DNA of 64,000 nucleotides from Flavobacterium fryxellicola. Its GTDB lineage: Bacteria > Bacteroidota > Bacteroidia > Flavobacteriales > Flavobacteriaceae. Numbering within the stretch: the stretch's first letter is position 1; every line of letters begins with the position of its first letter. Made by a program: the position numbers and the translations under genes. This document shows, in pieces, positions 43,116 through 51,718 of this stretch. The notes under the pieces were generated by a model that was given only the letters and a program-made list of their open reading frames with translations, had not been told where the DNA came from and did not search any database. Where the stretch lies: contig NZ_FRDK01000006.1 in NCBI RefSeq assembly GCF_900143245.1, positions 1-64,000 of the forward strand, in the 5' to 3' direction.

Positions 43116-44629
43116 TGGGATCCGATTTTAGTCAACCACAAAGGCAATCCATAGTTGGAATATGGATTATGTTTTTTTATACGCTTCAGCAATATGGTCG
43201 GGCGCTATGGCCTATTATTTTAATTTGGGCCTTTAAATTTGATGAAATTAACAAAGTGTATTTAGTAATGGGAATGCTTCTCGTATTCACAAGTATTGGT
43301 GTTGTTTCTTATTTGAAATATCTAAATTTTACTTTTTCATTAGATTCAGAAAACAAGGAATTTGTTATTACAGAAGGTGTTTTTAATAAAACCAAAACTG
43401 CAATTCAGTTGCATAAAATTCAGCAAGTAAATATTAATCAGTCTTTTATTCAAAAGCTGATTGGTGTTTATGAATTGGACGTGGATACCGCTGGCACCAA
43501 TAAAAAAGAAGGAGTAATAAAAGCGATTTCGCATCAATTGGCTTTGGATTTAAAATCTCGTTTGTTAGAAAACGAAGGACTAAAGAGTCTTAGCGAAAAT
43601 GAAGCTATATCAATGGAGGAAACGGAACAAAAACTCTTTGAAGTAGCGCATCCTTTCATTAAAATAAGCTTTTTGAGTTTGCTAAAAGTTGGAATTACTT
43701 CTAATTATCAAAAAACCGTCGCTTTACTTATTATTTTCTTTAGTACAATTTATGAGAATTTTCAAAATTTTGGGGAGAAGAATTCTATTTATAAAGAGAA
43801 AGTAGGAACTTTTATTGATCAAAACTTAGTATCACAAACCATTTTACTAGGCGTAATTGTCTTGTTTGTAGCAGTTTTGGTTTTAAATGTGATTCGGACC
43901 GTGTTTAAGTATTACGATTATAACATAGCGAGACAGAAAGGTTCTCTGCTATTGTCTTTTGGATTGTTGAACTCAAAAAGCACTATTATTAAGCCTGAAA
44001 AGGTTCAGATCACGACTGTTACCAGAAATTATTTCCAAAAGAAGATGGGCATTCTTGAACTAAAAATTAAACAAGCCACCAGTGGAGAAAAAGAAGAAAG
44101 AAAATCAGCGATAGAAATTCCAGGTTGCAGCGAGTCGGAGCGTGACGCCGTTTTAAAACTGTTGTTTTATAAGATACCTGAAAAAGGATTGATGCTCAAA
44201 CCTAATTTTCGCAAACTTATTTTTTCCGTTTTCCTTACAATTGGATTACCTTTGTTTGCTTTTATGACAATTGGGCATTGGCTTGCCCCTTCTATATTTG
44301 ACTATAGTTATTTGGTTCCTATTGGTGTCCTTTTTATTGGGCTGATCCAGTACTTTAAATTTATAAATAACCGATTATTCATAAATGAGAATTTTATAAT
44401 AAAGCAAAGTGGTGCTTGGGATGTAAGCGATGCTATTATTGAACCTAATAAAATACAAGCAATTACCACTTCGCAGCTTTTCTGGCATAAAAAGTTGAAT
44501 ATTGGTTCGATAACAGTGCACACCGCAGGAGGAAATGTTACGTTTCAGTTAGGGAATTATACACTAATAAAGGAGAATGTTAACCGCTGGTTGTATGAAA
44601 TTGAAACTTCTGACAGCAATTGGATGTGA
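43115..44629 (+). CDS. PH domain membrane protein (YdbT-like, three bPH2)
   Basis: A 504-residue membrane protein with about six hydrophobic segments and three bPH2 domains: NFTFSLDSENKEFVITEGVF with TAIQLHKIQQVNINQSFIQK, then YDYNIARQKGSLLLSFGLLN with STIIKPEKVQITTVTRNYFQ, and finally FINNRLFINENFIIKQSGAW with AIIEPNKIQAITTSQLFWHK and IGSITVHTAGGNVTFQLGNY. Typical partner of the preceding protein; together they probably form a membrane complex. Confidence 0.85.
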   Translation: MGSDFSQPQRQSIVGIWIMFFYTLQQYGRALWPIILIWAFKFDEINKVYLVMGMLLVFTSIGVVSYLKYLNFTFSLDSENKEFVITEGVFNKTKTAIQLHKIQQVNINQSFIQKLIGVYELDVDTAGTNKKEGVIKAISHQLALDLKSRLLENEGLKSLSENEAISMEETEQKLFEVAHPFIKISFLSLLKVGITSNYQKTVALLIIFFSTIYENFQNFGEKNSIYKEKVGTFIDQNLVSQTILLGVIVLFVAVLVLNVIRTVFKYYDYNIARQKGSLLLSFGLLNSKSTIIKPEKVQITTVTRNYFQKKMGILELKIKQATSGEKEERKSAIEIPGCSESERDAVLKLLFYKIPEKGLMLKPNFRKLIFSVFLTIGLPLFAFMTIGHWLAPSIFDYSYLVPIGVLFIGLIQYFKFINNRLFINENFIIKQSGAWDVSDAIIEPNKIQAITTSQLFWHKKLNIGSITVHTAGGNVTFQLGNYTLIKENVNRWLYEIETSDSNWM

Positions 44630-44739
44630 TTTTTTAAAACCAGACTACCTGTATTACTAGTAAACTTAGAGGCTTAGTGTCTCAGTGGCAAAACAAAACT
44701 TAAATTTGACTTAATGGTCAAAAACTAAAATAAAAAAAT

Positions 44740-45702
44740 ATGAAACATTGGATTGAAGCCGCACGTTTACGAACACTACCGTTGTCCGTTTCTGGAATAA
44801 TCGTAGGAAGTATGTACGCTTTAGCGCATCCAACCGATGCAATATTGACGCCAACTGAGGTTTTTAATTGGCGACTTTTTGGATTTGCGATAGTAACCAC
44901 TTTGGGATTGCAAATCCTGTCTAATTTTGCAAATGACTATGGTGACGGCATGAAAGGAACAGATAATGAAGATCGTGTAGGTCCAAAACGGGCCATACAA
45001 AGTGGTGTGATTACTCCAAAAGCCATGAAACGCGCGATTATAATTACATCTGCATTGACGTTACTGTCAGCGATGTTACTGATTTATTATGCTTTTACAG
45101 ATACCAACTTATGGTTTTCGCTATTTTATTTGGTATTGGGAATTCTTTCCATTGTGTCTGCCATTCGCTATACCGTTGGAAATACGGCCTATGGGTACCG
45201 AGGATTTGGTGATCTCTTTGTATTTGTATTTTTCGGATTAGTGAGTACTTTAGGAGTGAATTTCTTGTACTCTAAGCAATTGGATTTATTATTGGTGCTG
45301 CCTGCCGTTGCTATTGGGTTATTGAGTGTTGGTGTTTTGAATTTGAATAATATGCGAGACGAAGCATCCGATAGAAAATCAAATAAAAATACCATTGTAG
45401 TAAAAATTGGTGGAGCTAAAGCTAAAATATACCATTACAGTCTGATTCTAACAGCGATGGTTTTAGTAGTTGTTTTTGCTCTTCTTGACAATTTTTACTT
45501 TGATCAATATCTGTTTTTAATCGCTTATATCCCTTTGACGAAACATTTGATTACAGTTTATAAAAATCAAATTCCTAAGGAATTAGACCCCGAATTAAAA
45601 AAGCTAGCATTGAGTACTTTTGCGCTTTCGGTGTTGCTCGCTTTGTGTATGATTTTCTTTTTTTCGGATTTGATCGTGAATACATTAATGGGTGGAAGAT
45701 AA
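44740..45702 (+). CDS. menA: 1,4-dihydroxy-2-naphthoate prenyltransferase
   Basis: UbiA-family membrane enzyme of 320 residues and about nine helices, attaching the polyprenyl chain in menaquinone synthesis. First Asp motif: LSNFANDYGDGMKGTDNEDR (about 66-85), followed by GPKRAIQSGVITPKAMKRAI typical of MenA. Second motif: NNMRDEASDRKSNKNTIVVK. N-terminus HWIEAARLRTLPLSVSGIIV is also characteristic. It follows the PH-domain gene with a 110-bp gap. Confidence 0.93.
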   Translation: MKHWIEAARLRTLPLSVSGIIVGSMYALAHPTDAILTPTEVFNWRLFGFAIVTTLGLQILSNFANDYGDGMKGTDNEDRVGPKRAIQSGVITPKAMKRAIIITSALTLLSAMLLIYYAFTDTNLWFSLFYLVLGILSIVSAIRYTVGNTAYGYRGFGDLFVFVFFGLVSTLGVNFLYSKQLDLLLVLPAVAIGLLSVGVLNLNNMRDEASDRKSNKNTIVVKIGGAKAKIYHYSLILTAMVLVVVFALLDNFYFDQYLFLIAYIPLTKHLITVYKNQIPKELDPELKKLALSTFALSVLLALCMIFFFSDLIVNTLMGGR

Positions 45703-45823
45703 CGGTGAGCATAGTTTCAATTTCAAAAATCATTCAAAAAAATAATTTTTACAACAAGTACACATTCAGTTTCAGATTCCAAATTGCAGCGAAGGTTGGG
45801 AATATAATTTTAAATAAAAAAAT

Positions 45824-46501
45824 ATGAAAATAACATTTTATGGTCATGCATCTTTAGGAATAGCAGTGGGTGGAAAACATCTTCTCGTAGATCCTTATAT
45901 TTCTGCTAATCCAAAAGCGGCACATATTGACATGGAGACAGTAAAAGCCGATTATATTCTTTTAACGCATGCGCACGGCGATCATATTCTGGATGTTGAG
46001 GCCATTGCCAAAAGAACCAACGCCGTAATTGTTTCTAATGCGGAAATTGCGGGTTATTATGCTGCAAAAGGTTTCCAATCGCATCCGATGAATCACGGTG
46101 GGAGTTGGAATTTCGATTTTGGTAAATTAAAATTTGTAAATGCCATTCATTCCAGTTCGTTTCCTGATGGTAGTTACGGGGGAAATCCAGGTGGTTTTGT
46201 CATCGAAGGCGAGCATAAAAACATCTACATTGCTGGCGACACTGCATTGAGTATGGATATGAAACTAATTCCGATGCGTACTAAATTGGATTTAGCGATT
46301 TTACCAATTGGCGATAATTTCACCATGGATGTTGAAGATGCTATTATTGCTTCTGATTTCTTGGATTGCGATAAAATTCTAGGCTACCACTATGATACTT
46401 TCGGATTTATAGAAATCGACCACGAGGAATCCATTCGTAAATTCTTTAACAAAGGAAAAGATTTGATGTTATTGGAGATTGGAAGTTCAATCGAATTATA
46501 A
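45824..46501 (+). CDS. MBL-fold metal-dependent hydrolase (UPF0173)
   Basis: A 225-residue metallo-beta-lactamase-fold protein. Metal ligands: LLTHAHGDHILDVEAIAKRT (HxHxDH, about 45-64), HPMNHGGSWNFDFGKLKFV, HSSSFPDG, YIAGDTALSMDMKLI (Asp) and GYHYDTFGFIEIDHE (final His). The order and spacing match the UPF0173 group, whose substrate is unknown. It lies in the men region but has no known men role. Confidence 0.88.
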   Translation: MKITFYGHASLGIAVGGKHLLVDPYISANPKAAHIDMETVKADYILLTHAHGDHILDVEAIAKRTNAVIVSNAEIAGYYAAKGFQSHPMNHGGSWNFDFGKLKFVNAIHSSSFPDGSYGGNPGGFVIEGEHKNIYIAGDTALSMDMKLIPMRTKLDLAILPIGDNFTMDVEDAIIASDFLDCDKILGYHYDTFGFIEIDHEESIRKFFNKGKDLMLLEIGSSIEL

Positions 46502-46532
46502 AACAAGCTAGTCCTTAATCTTAGTTGTATTT

Positions 46533-46630
46533 GGAGCTGTTTCCTGCTATTCGCTTGTATCTTTACGCGTCACCTCTCGTCTCAAGAGACGACATGAGAC
46601 ACGTAAAGGATACCGCTGCTATCAGGGCTA
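46533..46630 (-). repeat. Intergenic hairpin element, copy 3
   Basis: On the minus strand TAGCCCTGATAGCAGCGGT, ATCCTTTACG, an inner hairpin around GTCTCTTGAGAC, CGTAAAGATACAAGCG, AATAGCAGGAAACAGCTCC. The stem TATCnTTTACG / CGTAAAGATA is well formed. It lies between codirectional genes and ends 14 bp before the next ATG. Confidence 0.8.
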
Positions 46631-46643
46631 TAAAATCACGTTA

Positions 46644-47858
46644 ATGAAGAACATGAATATTAAAAAATTACTATTTCTACTATTTACCGCAATTGTTTTT
46701 CAGTCAAGTTTTTCACAAAAAGACGGGTACTGGGACAAAGCACGCGCTACGACTGAAGAAATTTCAGTTTCTGCCAGAGACCGTATAATTATAAAAACCC
46801 AAGATTTTCCAGAAGGAACCACTGAAGTTGTTTTCAGAATAACACTTTTGGATAAAAACCAGCAATTGGCGGGTAGTTTGGTTTCAGTGTTAAAAGCCAT
46901 CCCAGACCCTACAGGAATTAGCCAAGGTTCAGCAGGAGCAGTTTTTATACTGTCTAAAATCTCAGGTGAAGATAAATGCAAATATGCTATTTTTTCTAGC
47001 GCCAACGTAGCAACGCAATATAAAGAAACTGGAAAAACTGATGCCGCTTGTTTGGTTCAAGAGACACCCGTTAGTAAAGATGCTAAACTACTTTCTGCAG
47101 ACAAATCAGCTTGTATGCAATCAAATGTTGGAAATCTATGGTTTGGTGTCGAAAGTAAAAACTGGATCATGAATCAGAAAATCATTCTCGAAGTCGTGCC
47201 GTGGGTGGATAACAAACTCAGTCGTGGCTGGACGCTAGATAACAGAAAAGCAATCATCGATCAATGTAAAACTTCTAATTTGGCTCAAAAAATGAGCAGT
47301 TCAGATGATTTTTGCGTCTGTATTCTCGATAAAATCCAAGCCAAGTATAAATTTAAGGAATTCCAAAAATTGTTACCCATGGAGCGTGCAAAAGCCTTTA
47401 AGGATTTTGGAAACAGTTGTTTTGGCGAAAGCAATCTTTCTAATACCGTTTACAACGATTTGCGAAAACAAGCCGCTGGATTAGCAAAGCAAGGAAAGCA
47501 CGGCGAAGCTATCATTAAATTGACAACCGTTATCAATGATGGAAAAGCAACGGCTTTGGATTATAATGCCATTGGAAATAGTTATCTGTTGACAAAGCAG
47601 TACGGAAAAGCGATAAAATTCCTGAAAGAAGGCGAGAAGCAAGACGAAACCGAATTATTGATACAATTAAATTTAGCGCATGCTTATTTATTAAATGATA
47701 ATTATACTTTGGCAAAAGCAATTTACAAAGAATACCAAGCACAAAACGTAACGGATAGCTTGAGCTGGACACAAAAAATGAAGCAAGATTTTGAGAACTT
47801 CAAAAAAGTGGGAATTCAAAGTAAAGATTTTGAGCGAGTTTTGAGGTTGATTAATTAA
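46644..47858 (+). CDS. Secreted TPR-repeat protein
   Basis: A 404-residue exported protein (signal NIKKLLFLLFTAIVFQSSFS). The N-terminal 200 residues form a beta-rich domain with four Cys (residues in GEDKCKYAIF, DAACLVQETP, KSACMQSNVG, IDQCKTSN), then DDFCVCILDKIQAKYKFKEF. The C-terminal part carries TPR-like helices (KHGEAIIKLTTVINDGKATA, LDYNAIGNSYLLTKQYGKAI, KFLKEGEKQDETELLIQLNL). No enzymatic motif. It precedes the 420-bp heptad array. Confidence 0.75.
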   Translation: MKNMNIKKLLFLLFTAIVFQSSFSQKDGYWDKARATTEEISVSARDRIIIKTQDFPEGTTEVVFRITLLDKNQQLAGSLVSVLKAIPDPTGISQGSAGAVFILSKISGEDKCKYAIFSSANVATQYKETGKTDAACLVQETPVSKDAKLLSADKSACMQSNVGNLWFGVESKNWIMNQKIILEVVPWVDNKLSRGWTLDNRKAIIDQCKTSNLAQKMSSSDDFCVCILDKIQAKYKFKEFQKLLPMERAKAFKDFGNSCFGESNLSNTVYNDLRKQAAGLAKQGKHGEAIIKLTTVINDGKATALDYNAIGNSYLLTKQYGKAIKFLKEGEKQDETELLIQLNLAHAYLLNDNYTLAKAIYKEYQAQNVTDSLSWTQKMKQDFENFKKVGIQSKDFERVLRLIN

Positions 47859-47950
47859 AAGTATTGTGTTAGCACCCTAAGTTTTGAATATTAAGTGATA
47901 ATCGTAGACCTGAAAATCGCAAGCTGTAGTTTTTAATTTTGCATTCTATA

Positions 47951-48370
47951 CCGATAACAGATAACCTAAAACGGATAACCCAAAACGGATAACCCAAAAC
48001 GGTTAACAGAAAACAGATAACCCAAAACGGATAACCGAAAACGGATAACCGAAAACAGATAACCTAAAACGGATAACCTAAAACGGATAACCGAAAACGG
48101 ATAACCCAAAACAGATAACCCAAAACGCATAACCGAAAACAGATAACCCAAAACGCATAACCGAAAACAGAATACAGAAAACGGATAACCGAAAACAGAT
48201 AACCCAAAACGGATAACCGAAAACAGATAACCCAAAACGGATAACCGAAAACAGATAACCCAAAACGGATAACCGAAAACGGATAACCGAAAACAGAAAA
48301 CCGAAAACAGATAACCCAAAACGGATAACCGAAAACAGAAAACAGAAAACGGATAACCGAAAACCTAAAC
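47951..48370. repeat. Tandem array of 60 heptanucleotides (30 x 14 bp)
   Basis: 420 bp in exact 7-bp phase from CCGATAA to CCTAAAC. Most units alternate CrGATAA and CCnAAAA, so the effective unit is a 14-mer such as CGGATAACCCAAAA with variation at positions 2, 3 and 10. No frame-breaking indel was found at the checked phase points (48126, 48182, 48357). Minus-strand frames through it stay open only because the unit contains no stop; they are not genes. It ends 4 bp before the menC start. Confidence 0.92.
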
Positions 48371-48374
48371 TATT

Positions 48375-49421
48375 TTGAAAGCAACCTACCACAAATACGT
48401 ACTTAATTTTAAACGCGCTTCCGGAACTTCCCGTGGCGTAATGATTGAAAAAGAAACTTGGTTTATTGTTTTAGAAAAAGATGGTAAAAAAGGAATAGGC
48501 GAGTGCGGCATCTTGCGAGGATTGAGTGTTGATGACCGTCCAGATTATGAAGAAAAACTGCACTGGACTTGCCACAATATTCATCTTGGGAAGGACCAAC
48601 TTTGGGATGCTTTGTTGGCGTTTCCATCGATACAATTTGGTATTGAAATGGCATTCCAATCTTTGGAGAGTGAAAGTCCTTTTTTGTTGTTTCCCTCCGA
48701 CTTTACAAACGGGACAAAATCGATGGAAATAAACGGTCTAGTTTGGATGGGTGAAGAGGCCTTTATGAAGCAGCAAATCGAAGAGAAATTAGCCGAGGGT
48801 TTCCAGTGTATAAAACTCAAAATTGGAGCGATTGATTTCAATACAGAACTACAATTATTGCGGTTTATACGAGAACATTTTACTCCAGAGCAAGTCGAAA
48901 TTCGGGTAGATGCTAACGGCGCTTTTAGCTCAGAAATGGCTTTAGATAAATTAATTCAACTATCTGAATTTAAACTACATAGTATTGAGCAACCGATACA
49001 AAAAAACAATACTGACAGGATGGCAGAACTGTGTAAAACCACTCCTTTTCCCATTGCTTTGGATGAAGAGTTAATTGGCGTGTTTACTGAGGAAGAAAAA
49101 GAGCAATTACTAGAAAAAATTAAGCCGCAATACATCATTTTGAAGCCTAGTTTTGTTGGTGGTTTTCGGGGTACACAGGAATGGATTTCAGTGGCTGAAA
49201 AGCACAAAGTGGGGTGGTGGATTACCTCTGCTTTGGAGAGTAATATTGGACTTAACGCCATTGCACAATGGACGTTTTTACAACAGAATACAATGCCGCA
49301 AGGGTTAGGAACTGGCGGACTTTATACGAATAATTTTGATTGTCCATTAACAGTTTCTGAAGGACAATTATGGTATAAAAAAGAAGTAGAATGGGCGTTT
49401 GATTTTAATCTTTTGAAATAG
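48375..49421 (+). CDS. menC: o-Succinylbenzoate synthase
   Basis: Enolase-superfamily enzyme of the menaquinone route, 348 residues. Family motifs: QCIKLKIGAIDFNTELQLLR (Lys acid/base), IRVDANGAFSSEMA (Asp ligand), LHSIEQPIQKNN (Glu ligand), FPIALDEELIG (Asp ligand) and YIILKPSFVGGF (Lys). The start is taken as TTG 48375 because the following residues KATYHKYVLNFKRASGTSRG are the normal N-terminus and TAA stands in frame at 48366-48368. The heptad array comes to 4 bp of this start, so the usual upstream region has been displaced or expression comes from far upstream. It overlaps the convergent AI-2E gene by 17 bp. Confidence 0.9.
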   Translation: MKATYHKYVLNFKRASGTSRGVMIEKETWFIVLEKDGKKGIGECGILRGLSVDDRPDYEEKLHWTCHNIHLGKDQLWDALLAFPSIQFGIEMAFQSLESESPFLLFPSDFTNGTKSMEINGLVWMGEEAFMKQQIEEKLAEGFQCIKLKIGAIDFNTELQLLRFIREHFTPEQVEIRVDANGAFSSEMALDKLIQLSEFKLHSIEQPIQKNNTDRMAELCKTTPFPIALDEELIGVFTEEEKEQLLEKIKPQYIILKPSFVGGFRGTQEWISVAEKHKVGWWITSALESNIGLNAIAQWTFLQQNTMPQGLGTGGLYTNNFDCPLTVSEGQLWYKKEVEWAFDFNLLK

Positions 49422-50517
49422 GCTGTTCGGACAGTTTCTGTACCTCTCCATCTCCCAGTAATACTGATAATGTCTTTAAACTGGGTGTACGGTCTGCAAT
49501 TAATTTTATGATGCTGGTGAATGGAATAAACAGTATCATTCCTGCAGCGCCCCATAAAATACCGCCTACTATTACCACAATTATAATAACGAGTGTGTTT
49601 ATTTTTAAACGGCTTCCCACTGCAAAAGGAAATATAATATAGGCTTCCAGTAATTGTACAATTGAAAAAACCACAATTACAGCTAGAGGATACCAAAGCG
49701 AATTGTAAGTTATCCAAGAAACGGCAATAGGCAACAGCGACGATATCATGATTCCTACATACGGTATAAAAGTGAGGATAGAAGCAATAAATCCAAAAAG
49801 GAAAGGATTTGGTACCCCAATAATCCATAGCCCAATACTGTTTAACAATCCTACTATTAAATAGACCAATAGCATTCCTTTTATGAAATTATAATATTCA
49901 TGAATAGTTTCGATCAAAATTTCATGAACGATATTTTTTTGCTCCGCAGGAAACAGTTGGTACAAAGCATTGGACAACAATTGTCTGTGGTACAATAGTA
50001 ACGCGGAGAAAATAGGAATCATCAATAAAAAAAATACAGATTCAGAAACGGAATAAGCAGTGCTTCGTAGGATTGAAAATACCTGTGAACCCGAATTATT
50101 GAGCATATTACCAATAAAGTCGGATTGTTTTTCTAGACTAATATTAAATCGTTCCGAAAGTAACAGACTTAATTCCTTTACTGCTTCTGCTAATTTAACT
50201 CTTAAAGATTGCCATTCATTTAGAAATTCTGTGAACTGTGCAAATAATAAATAAAGCACGGCCCCTGCCAAAAGCGTTACTCCTAAAATAGAAATAAATA
50301 TGGCTATTCCTTTGCCAATTCCTTTTCCTTGCATCCATTTACAGATAGGATAGAGAATAAAACTAATGAGTAATGAAAAACTTAAAGGAATAAAAAGTGT
50401 TTTACCAAAATATAAAACTAAAGAAGCCAGTACAATAAACTGGAGAATTTCGAAAACAGTATAGTTTCTGCTGGTTAGAAATGGACCCGGTGTTTTAGAA
50501 GATTGCATCATACCCAA
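49405..50517 (-). CDS. AI-2E family (PerM-like) membrane transporter, second copy
   Basis: A 370-residue inner-membrane protein of the same family as the one at 17906 but clearly diverged. Family blocks: FGFIASILTFIPYVGIMISS, LEAYIIFPFAVGSRLKINTL and VIVGGILWGAAGMILFIPFT. N-terminal helices FIVLASLVLYFGKTLFIPLS and following. Its last 17 bp overlap the end of menC in the opposite direction. Exported substrate unknown. Confidence 0.85.
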   Translation of the reverse strand: MGMMQSSKTPGPFLTSRNYTVFEILQFIVLASLVLYFGKTLFIPLSFSLLISFILYPICKWMQGKGIGKGIAIFISILGVTLLAGAVLYLLFAQFTEFLNEWQSLRVKLAEAVKELSLLLSERFNISLEKQSDFIGNMLNNSGSQVFSILRSTAYSVSESVFFLLMIPIFSALLLYHRQLLSNALYQLFPAEQKNIVHEILIETIHEYYNFIKGMLLVYLIVGLLNSIGLWIIGVPNPFLFGFIASILTFIPYVGIMISSLLPIAVSWITYNSLWYPLAVIVVFSIVQLLEAYIIFPFAVGSRLKINTLVIIIVVIVGGILWGAAGMILFIPFTSIIKLIADRTPSLKTLSVLLGDGEVQKLSEQPISKD

Positions 50518-50569
50518 AGTGTCTTATCGTTGTTGTTTCGTTTTCTTCGTTCCAGTAGTAAATATTTTT

Positions 50570-51003
50570 TTAAGATTCTACGAATCGCCTATGGTAATTG
50601 ATTTGACCCAAATGATAGGCGAGGTGTGTGGTCAAATGTATTAGCCTATATTACATGGTACATTTTTATCGAATACTACAAGTGGAAATTCCATTTTCAA
50701 ATCCTATTGTCCTAGACTATCCAACGCATTTCCTGCTGCAACTTGAGTTGCATCTATTTTTGTTAGCAGGAAGGCTCTTGGAATATCTTTAAGGGAAAAT
50801 TCAAGTGCTCGATTTCTACTACAGTTTGTTTTTCCTAACGCAGGAGTAATATAAGTATTTAGATTTCCTATTAAATGCAAACAAAGATTACCAGCGAAAT
50901 TGGCGATTCCTTTTTGGATTTCCCAAATCGTACTTTCGTTTTTGTATGATTCAATTTTAATTTTAAGCTTTTTGAAAAGGACTTTTAAAGTATTAGTTAG
51001 CAT
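50570..51003 (-). pseudogene. DinB-family protein, disrupted
   Basis: Starts at ATG 51003 with MLTNTLKVLFKKLKIKIESY. WEIQKGIANFAGNLCLHLIG and LNTYITPALGKTN are DinB-like (first metal His). TAG at 50706-50704 interrupts it, and after a further frame shift the typical C-terminus IHLTTHLAYHLGQINYHRRF reappears in another frame before TAA 50572-50570. At least two lesions are thus present. The start overlaps the end of the SnoaL-like gene by 11 bp. It was evidently a coupled DinB-like enzyme that has decayed recently. Confidence 0.7.
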
Positions 51004-51472
51004 GTTTAGTTTCTTTATACTTTCGTAATGATGCCAATGCTTTTTGTTGTATTTTTTTTTGAAAAAATCCAGTCCAGCCCAAAAGCTGTCCTGTAAATCC
51101 AAAAGCTTGTTTGGACCATTTCCAAATGTCAAAATCATCCGTATGCTTTATAATTAAACCGTCTTTAAATTGAAATTGCGACTGAATGTGATTGCTTACT
51201 TTTCTATTGTTTTTGCTGAAATTATAGGTGGCAATCCAGTGGGCAGTGCCTGTGTATTCGTTGGCTTTTACATTTGAGAATTCAATTTTTATTGTTCCTT
51301 TGCCTTTCTCAATAAGCATCTTCCACATTTGGAATACGTCATGTCCTTTTAATAATCCGAATGCAGGATCCCGAAATTGAATGTTTGAATCGTAACATTC
51401 GCACATCGTAACTGCATCAGCATTTGCAAAAGCAGTATAGAATTTGATAATGGTTTTCTCGTTCGAAGACAT
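50993..51472 (-). CDS. SnoaL/NTF2-like domain protein
   Basis: A 159-residue protein with an NTF2-like cone fold: IIKFYTAFANADAVTMCECY, NIQFRDPAFGLLKGHDVFQM, YTGTAHWIATYNFSKNNRKV, HIQSQFQFKDGLIIKHTDDF, and IWKWSKQAFGFTGQLLGWTG. It is of the nuclear-transport-factor-2/SnoaL type; members are isomerases, cyclases or only ligand binders. Specific function unknown. It is followed by the DinB remnant, which likely shared its transcript. Confidence 0.82.
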   Translation of the reverse strand: MSSNEKTIIKFYTAFANADAVTMCECYDSNIQFRDPAFGLLKGHDVFQMWKMLIEKGKGTIKIEFSNVKANEYTGTAHWIATYNFSKNNRKVSNHIQSQFQFKDGLIIKHTDDFDIWKWSKQAFGFTGQLLGWTGFFQKKIQQKALASLRKYKETKHAN

Positions 51473-51644
51473 GCTTTTAAATAAAGTGAATAGTAAAAAT
51501 ACTAATTTTTTTTGAGGAAATTTAGTGTTTAAAGTCTAAATTGAAAGAAACGCAGTTCCGTAATTTTATATTAGATGAAAGATAGTGTTTGGAATTAGTT
51601 TAGAATTAAAGGATTGTACTGAATTTATGCTTTCAATTAGTACC

Positions 51645-51684
51645 AAAAAAAAAGGATAGACTTTTAAGTTTCTATCCTTTTTTT
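51645..51684 (-). terminator. Terminator after ompA-like gene
   Basis: AAAAAAAGGATAGA and TCTATCCTTTTTTT pair around CTTTTAAGTT, 35 bp after the stop. Confidence 0.85.
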
Positions 51685-51718
51685 GCATTCATAAAATTTT
51701 ATTCTCCCTACAACGGTA

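Noticed and set aside
47951..48370. CRISPR array
   Set aside because: Units are 7/14 bp without unique spacers; no cas genes.
47966..48392. Minus-strand open frames of 104-117 codons through the heptad array
   Set aside because: They stay open only because the 7/14-bp unit contains no stop in that direction. The product is a 14-residue periodic peptide, and there is no start context or family.
17906..50517. The two AI-2E family genes as evidence for quorum sensing
   Set aside because: The family name is historical; members transport diverse substrates and no luxS or receptor gene is visible here.
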